A stretch of DNA of 64,000 nucleotides, taken from assembly GCA_041166745.1 (NCBI GenBank), contig JBEEGH010000034.1, positions 248,001 to 312,000 on the forward strand. Reading direction: 5' to 3'. This DNA is from DASUCS01 sp041166745 (GTDB taxonomy: Bacteria; Actinomycetota; Acidimicrobiia; Acidimicrobiales; JACDCH01). Made by a program: the position numbers and the translations under genes. The notes under the pieces are model-generated. The model was not told the origin of the DNA and ran no database searches. It worked only from the letters and a program-made list of their open reading frames with translations. Below, piece by piece: positions 61,828 to 64,000 of this stretch (the first letter of the stretch is position 1; the number at the start of each line of letters is the position of its first letter).

Positions 61828-61886
61828 ATCTTGCCTTCGAGGCAAGATTCGTACTAGCAAAGAGCTGGTTTTGCCCCGGTAAAACC
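61828..61886 (+). promoter_or_regulatory. Two hairpins in the hppA leader
   Basis: ATCTTGCCT-TCG-AGGCAAGAT (61828-61848) and GGTTTT-GCCCCGGT-AAAACC (61867-61886) lie between the sdhB palindrome and hppA. The AGGAG ribosome site of hppA is 25 bases further on. They may be part of a leader that controls hppA, or operator palindromes. No known riboswitch consensus is recognised. Confidence 0.45.
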
Positions 61887-61921
61887 TTGTCGGCCGAGCG
61901 ATCTTCAGGAGACCGAGCGCG

Positions 61922-64000
61922 ATGTTCCACGTCCTTGCCAACGAAGGCGGCTATCAGGAATTCACCCTGGCCGGAGGAGACAAGTTCTGGCTCCTCTTCT
62001 CCGGGCTGACCTCCCTGCTGGCCATCGGTACCGGCTTCTACTTGATGCGCGGTGTCCTGGCCGCCGACCAGGGCACGCCGAAGATGCAGGAGATCGCGAA
62101 GGCCATCCAGGAGGGCGCGCTCGCCTACCTGAAGCGGCAGTTCAAGACGATCGGCGTGATCCTCGTGCCCCTAGCCGTCGTCGTCTTCTTCACGTCGACG
62201 AAGGTCGTGAACCCCGGCAACAACTCAGAGGCCCTGTCGTTCGGCGAATCCGGTCTCTTCCGAACGCTGGCCTTCGTCGCGGGCGGGCTGATGTCCGGGC
62301 TGACGGGCTACATCGGGATGACGCTGGCGACTCGGGGCAACGTCCGCACCGCGGCGGCGGCGCGGAACGGATCGATGCCGGCCGCGCTGAAGGTGGCCTT
62401 CCGTACGGGCGGTGTGGCGGGGATGTTCACCGTCGGCCTGGGCCTCCTCGGCGCCACGACCATCATCGCGATCTTCCAGAACACCGCCTCGGCCATCCTG
62501 ATCGGCTTCGGCTTCGGAGGCTCGCTCCTCGCCCTGTTCCTCCGAGTTGGCGGCGGCATCTTCACCAAGGCAGCCGACGTCGGCGCTGACCTCGTCGGCA
62601 AGGTCGAGGCCGGCATCCCCGAGGACGACCCCCGCAACCCGGCCACGATCGCCGACAACGTGGGCGACAACGTCGGCGACTGCGCCGGTATGGCCGCCGA
62701 CCTGTTCGAGAGCTATGAGGTCACCCTCGTCGCGTCGATCATCCTCGGCGTCGCCGCCTTCCATTCGATCTATCCCGAGGATCCGAAGAAATGGGTGCTC
62801 GGCCTGATCTTCCCCGTGATTGCACGCGCCATCGGCGTGCTCGCCTCGATCGTCGGCGTGTTCTCCGTACGCGCCAGAGAAGGCGAGACGAACGCGCTGA
62901 AGCCGATCAATCGTGGCTTTCTCACAGCCAGCATCCTCAGCGTCATCGGCACGGCCGCGGTCGCGTTGCTCTACGTCGGGAACGACGACGGCACTGGTCC
63001 GGACGCGGTCTCGAACGTCGGATGGCGCGTGCTCGCGGCCGTGGTGATCGGGCTCGTCCTCGCGCAAGCGCTCAGCAAGCTCACCGAGTACTTCACCTCC
63101 ACGGAGACCACGCCGGTGCGCGACATCGCCGAAGCCGCTCGCACCGGCCCGGCGACCACCGTGTTGTCTGGTATTGCCTCAGGCCTCGAGTCGTCGGTCT
63201 ACGCCATCATCCTGATCGCCATCGCGCTGGGCGCGTCGATCGGTCTCGGCAGCGGCAACCTCCAGTTCTCCTTCTACCTGGTCGCGCTCTGCGGCATGGG
63301 AATGCTCGCTACCACCGGCGTCATCGTGTCCGAGGACACGTTCGGGCCCGTCTCCGACAACGCGGCGGGCATCGCGGAGATGTCGGGTGAGTTCGACGGC
63401 GAGGCCGAGCGCATCATGGTGAGCCTCGACGCGGTGGGCAACACGACCAAGGCGGTCACGAAGGGCTTCGCCATCGGCTCGGCGGTGATCGCCGCGGTGG
63501 CGCTGTTCGCTTCGTTCATCGAGACCATCGGCGCGGAGCTGCCCGACAAGCTGCTGCCCAACCTCAACCTGTTCGAACAGCCGATCACCCAGATCAACGT
63601 GGCCGACCCGAAGACGTTCATCGGCTTGCTCATCGGCGGCTCGATCGCGTTCATGTTCTCGTCGCTCGCCATCCGCGCCGTCGGTCGCACCGCCGGTGTC
63701 GTCGTGCAGGAGGTCCGTCGCCAGTTCGCCGACGGCCTCATCATGAAGGGCGAGAAGGAGCCGGAGTACGGCCCGGTCATCGACATCTGTACCGCCGCCT
63801 CGCTGCGAGAGCTGGCCACCCCGGCACTGCTCGCCGTGCTCACGCCCGCGATCATCGGCTTCGGCATCAACTACCTCGCGCTCGGCGCGTTCCTCGCCGC
63901 GGTGATCCTCACCGGTCAGCTCATGGCCAACTTCCTGTCGAACTCCGGCGGCGCGTGGGACAACGCCAAGAAGTACATCGAGGATGGCCACGAAGGCGGC
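61922..64000 (+). CDS. hppA: Membrane-bound proton-translocating pyrophosphatase (partial, 3' end cut)
   Basis: The first 693 residues are present; the window ends before the stop. The ATG at 61922 has AGGAG nine bases before it. Many membrane helices are present. Pyrophosphate-binding blocks are FTKAADVGADLVGKVEAGIP, DPRNPATIADNVGDNVGDCA with GMAADLFESY, and AGGxxDNAK-like GGAWDNAKKYIEDGHEGG near the end. The motif GNTTKA has Lys at residue 510, the residue that marks potassium-independent H+-PPases. It couples PPi hydrolysis to proton pumping. It may be read from its own leader after the sdh terminator-like palindrome. Confidence 0.95.
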   Translation, partial: MFHVLANEGGYQEFTLAGGDKFWLLFSGLTSLLAIGTGFYLMRGVLAADQGTPKMQEIAKAIQEGALAYLKRQFKTIGVILVPLAVVVFFTSTKVVNPGNNSEALSFGESGLFRTLAFVAGGLMSGLTGYIGMTLATRGNVRTAAAARNGSMPAALKVAFRTGGVAGMFTVGLGLLGATTIIAIFQNTASAILIGFGFGGSLLALFLRVGGGIFTKAADVGADLVGKVEAGIPEDDPRNPATIADNVGDNVGDCAGMAADLFESYEVTLVASIILGVAAFHSIYPEDPKKWVLGLIFPVIARAIGVLASIVGVFSVRAREGETNALKPINRGFLTASILSVIGTAAVALLYVGNDDGTGPDAVSNVGWRVLAAVVIGLVLAQALSKLTEYFTSTETTPVRDIAEAARTGPATTVLSGIASGLESSVYAIILIAIALGASIGLGSGNLQFSFYLVALCGMGMLATTGVIVSEDTFGPVSDNAAGIAEMSGEFDGEAERIMVSLDAVGNTTKAVTKGFAIGSAVIAAVALFASFIETIGAELPDKLLPNLNLFEQPITQINVADPKTFIGLLIGGSIAFMFSSLAIRAVGRTAGVVVQEVRRQFADGLIMKGEKEPEYGPVIDICTAASLRELATPALLAVLTPAIIGFGINYLALGAFLAAVILTGQLMANFLSNSGGAWDNAKKYIEDGHEGG

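Noticed and set aside
59264..61930. 888-residue minus-strand open frame
   Set aside because: It is the antisense of sdhA and sdhB, which carry full sets of cofactor motifs. Its sequence is His/Arg/Val-rich with no known domain. High GC makes long antisense frames common.

Overview
The window looks like the chromosome of a high-GC Gram-positive bacterium of the Actinomycetota, most likely of the Acidimicrobiia type. The grounds are two WhiB-family genes, a UPF0182 membrane protein, a SenX3/RegX3-like pair behind a pst operon, a DUF2342 (HEVAHH) protein, GTGA/ATGA-coupled operons, and the co-occurrence of MreB with DivIVA-like domains. The placement is inference from gene content, not from a marker-gene comparison.

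Region 1 (1-12,095) is an accessory island that ends at the 3' end of an initiator tRNA gene (12,096-12,172, minus strand). It holds a type III restriction-modification pair (mod-res), a tyrosine integrase, an Xre regulator with an excisionase-like HTH protein and a winged-helix replication-type protein, a second Xre regulator divergent from a membrane protein with a C2H2 zinc finger and 29 consecutive prolines, a serine recombinase with a small upstream gene, and a tightly overlapping four-gene minus-strand operon (9,035-11,777). That operon encodes a winged-helix-like protein, a three-helix membrane protein, a PD-(D/E)XK-like protein and a protein with a transglycosylase-like CxCxxC motif. 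It is the best candidate for an undescribed, probably defensive, system.

Region 2 (12,173-27,920) is core chromosome. It carries UPF0182, a DivIVA-like coiled-coil protein that ends in a phage Mu gpF-like cysteine motif, a FecR-domain protein coupled to a large sensor kinase, a PDZ/Lon-type protease, a HEAT-repeat protein, the biotin operon bioA-bioF-bioD and a lipid kinase.

Region 3 (27,924-43,907) holds moaE, a 55-residue membrane protein and mreB in one coupled operon, an HtrA-type protease, an epimerase, the DUF2342 protein, and a long phosphate block on the minus strand: ppk - Nudix - pstS - pstC - pstA - pstB - phoU - senX3 - regX3 - MFS. A PhoP/RegX3-type PHO box sits inside the 3' end of the Nudix gene, just ahead of pstS. 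The block joins polyphosphate storage, phosphate import and its two-component control.

Region 4 (44,059-58,182) has two WhiB genes, two ECF sigma/anti-sigma-type pairs, a formiminotransferase, a macro-domain protein, a vWA protein and a MoxR ATPase separated by a glycosyltransferase-like/GH1 pair, and a GH2 glycosidase.

Region 5 (58,269-64,000) is the succinate dehydrogenase operon sdhC-sdhA-sdhB followed by a membrane pyrophosphatase (hppA) cut by the window end.

Two families of intergenic stem-loops recur at gene 3' ends (33,029 and 61,764; 12,223 and 52,446) with paired, compensating base changes between copies. A third perfect palindrome lies inside the 5' coding part of bioF.
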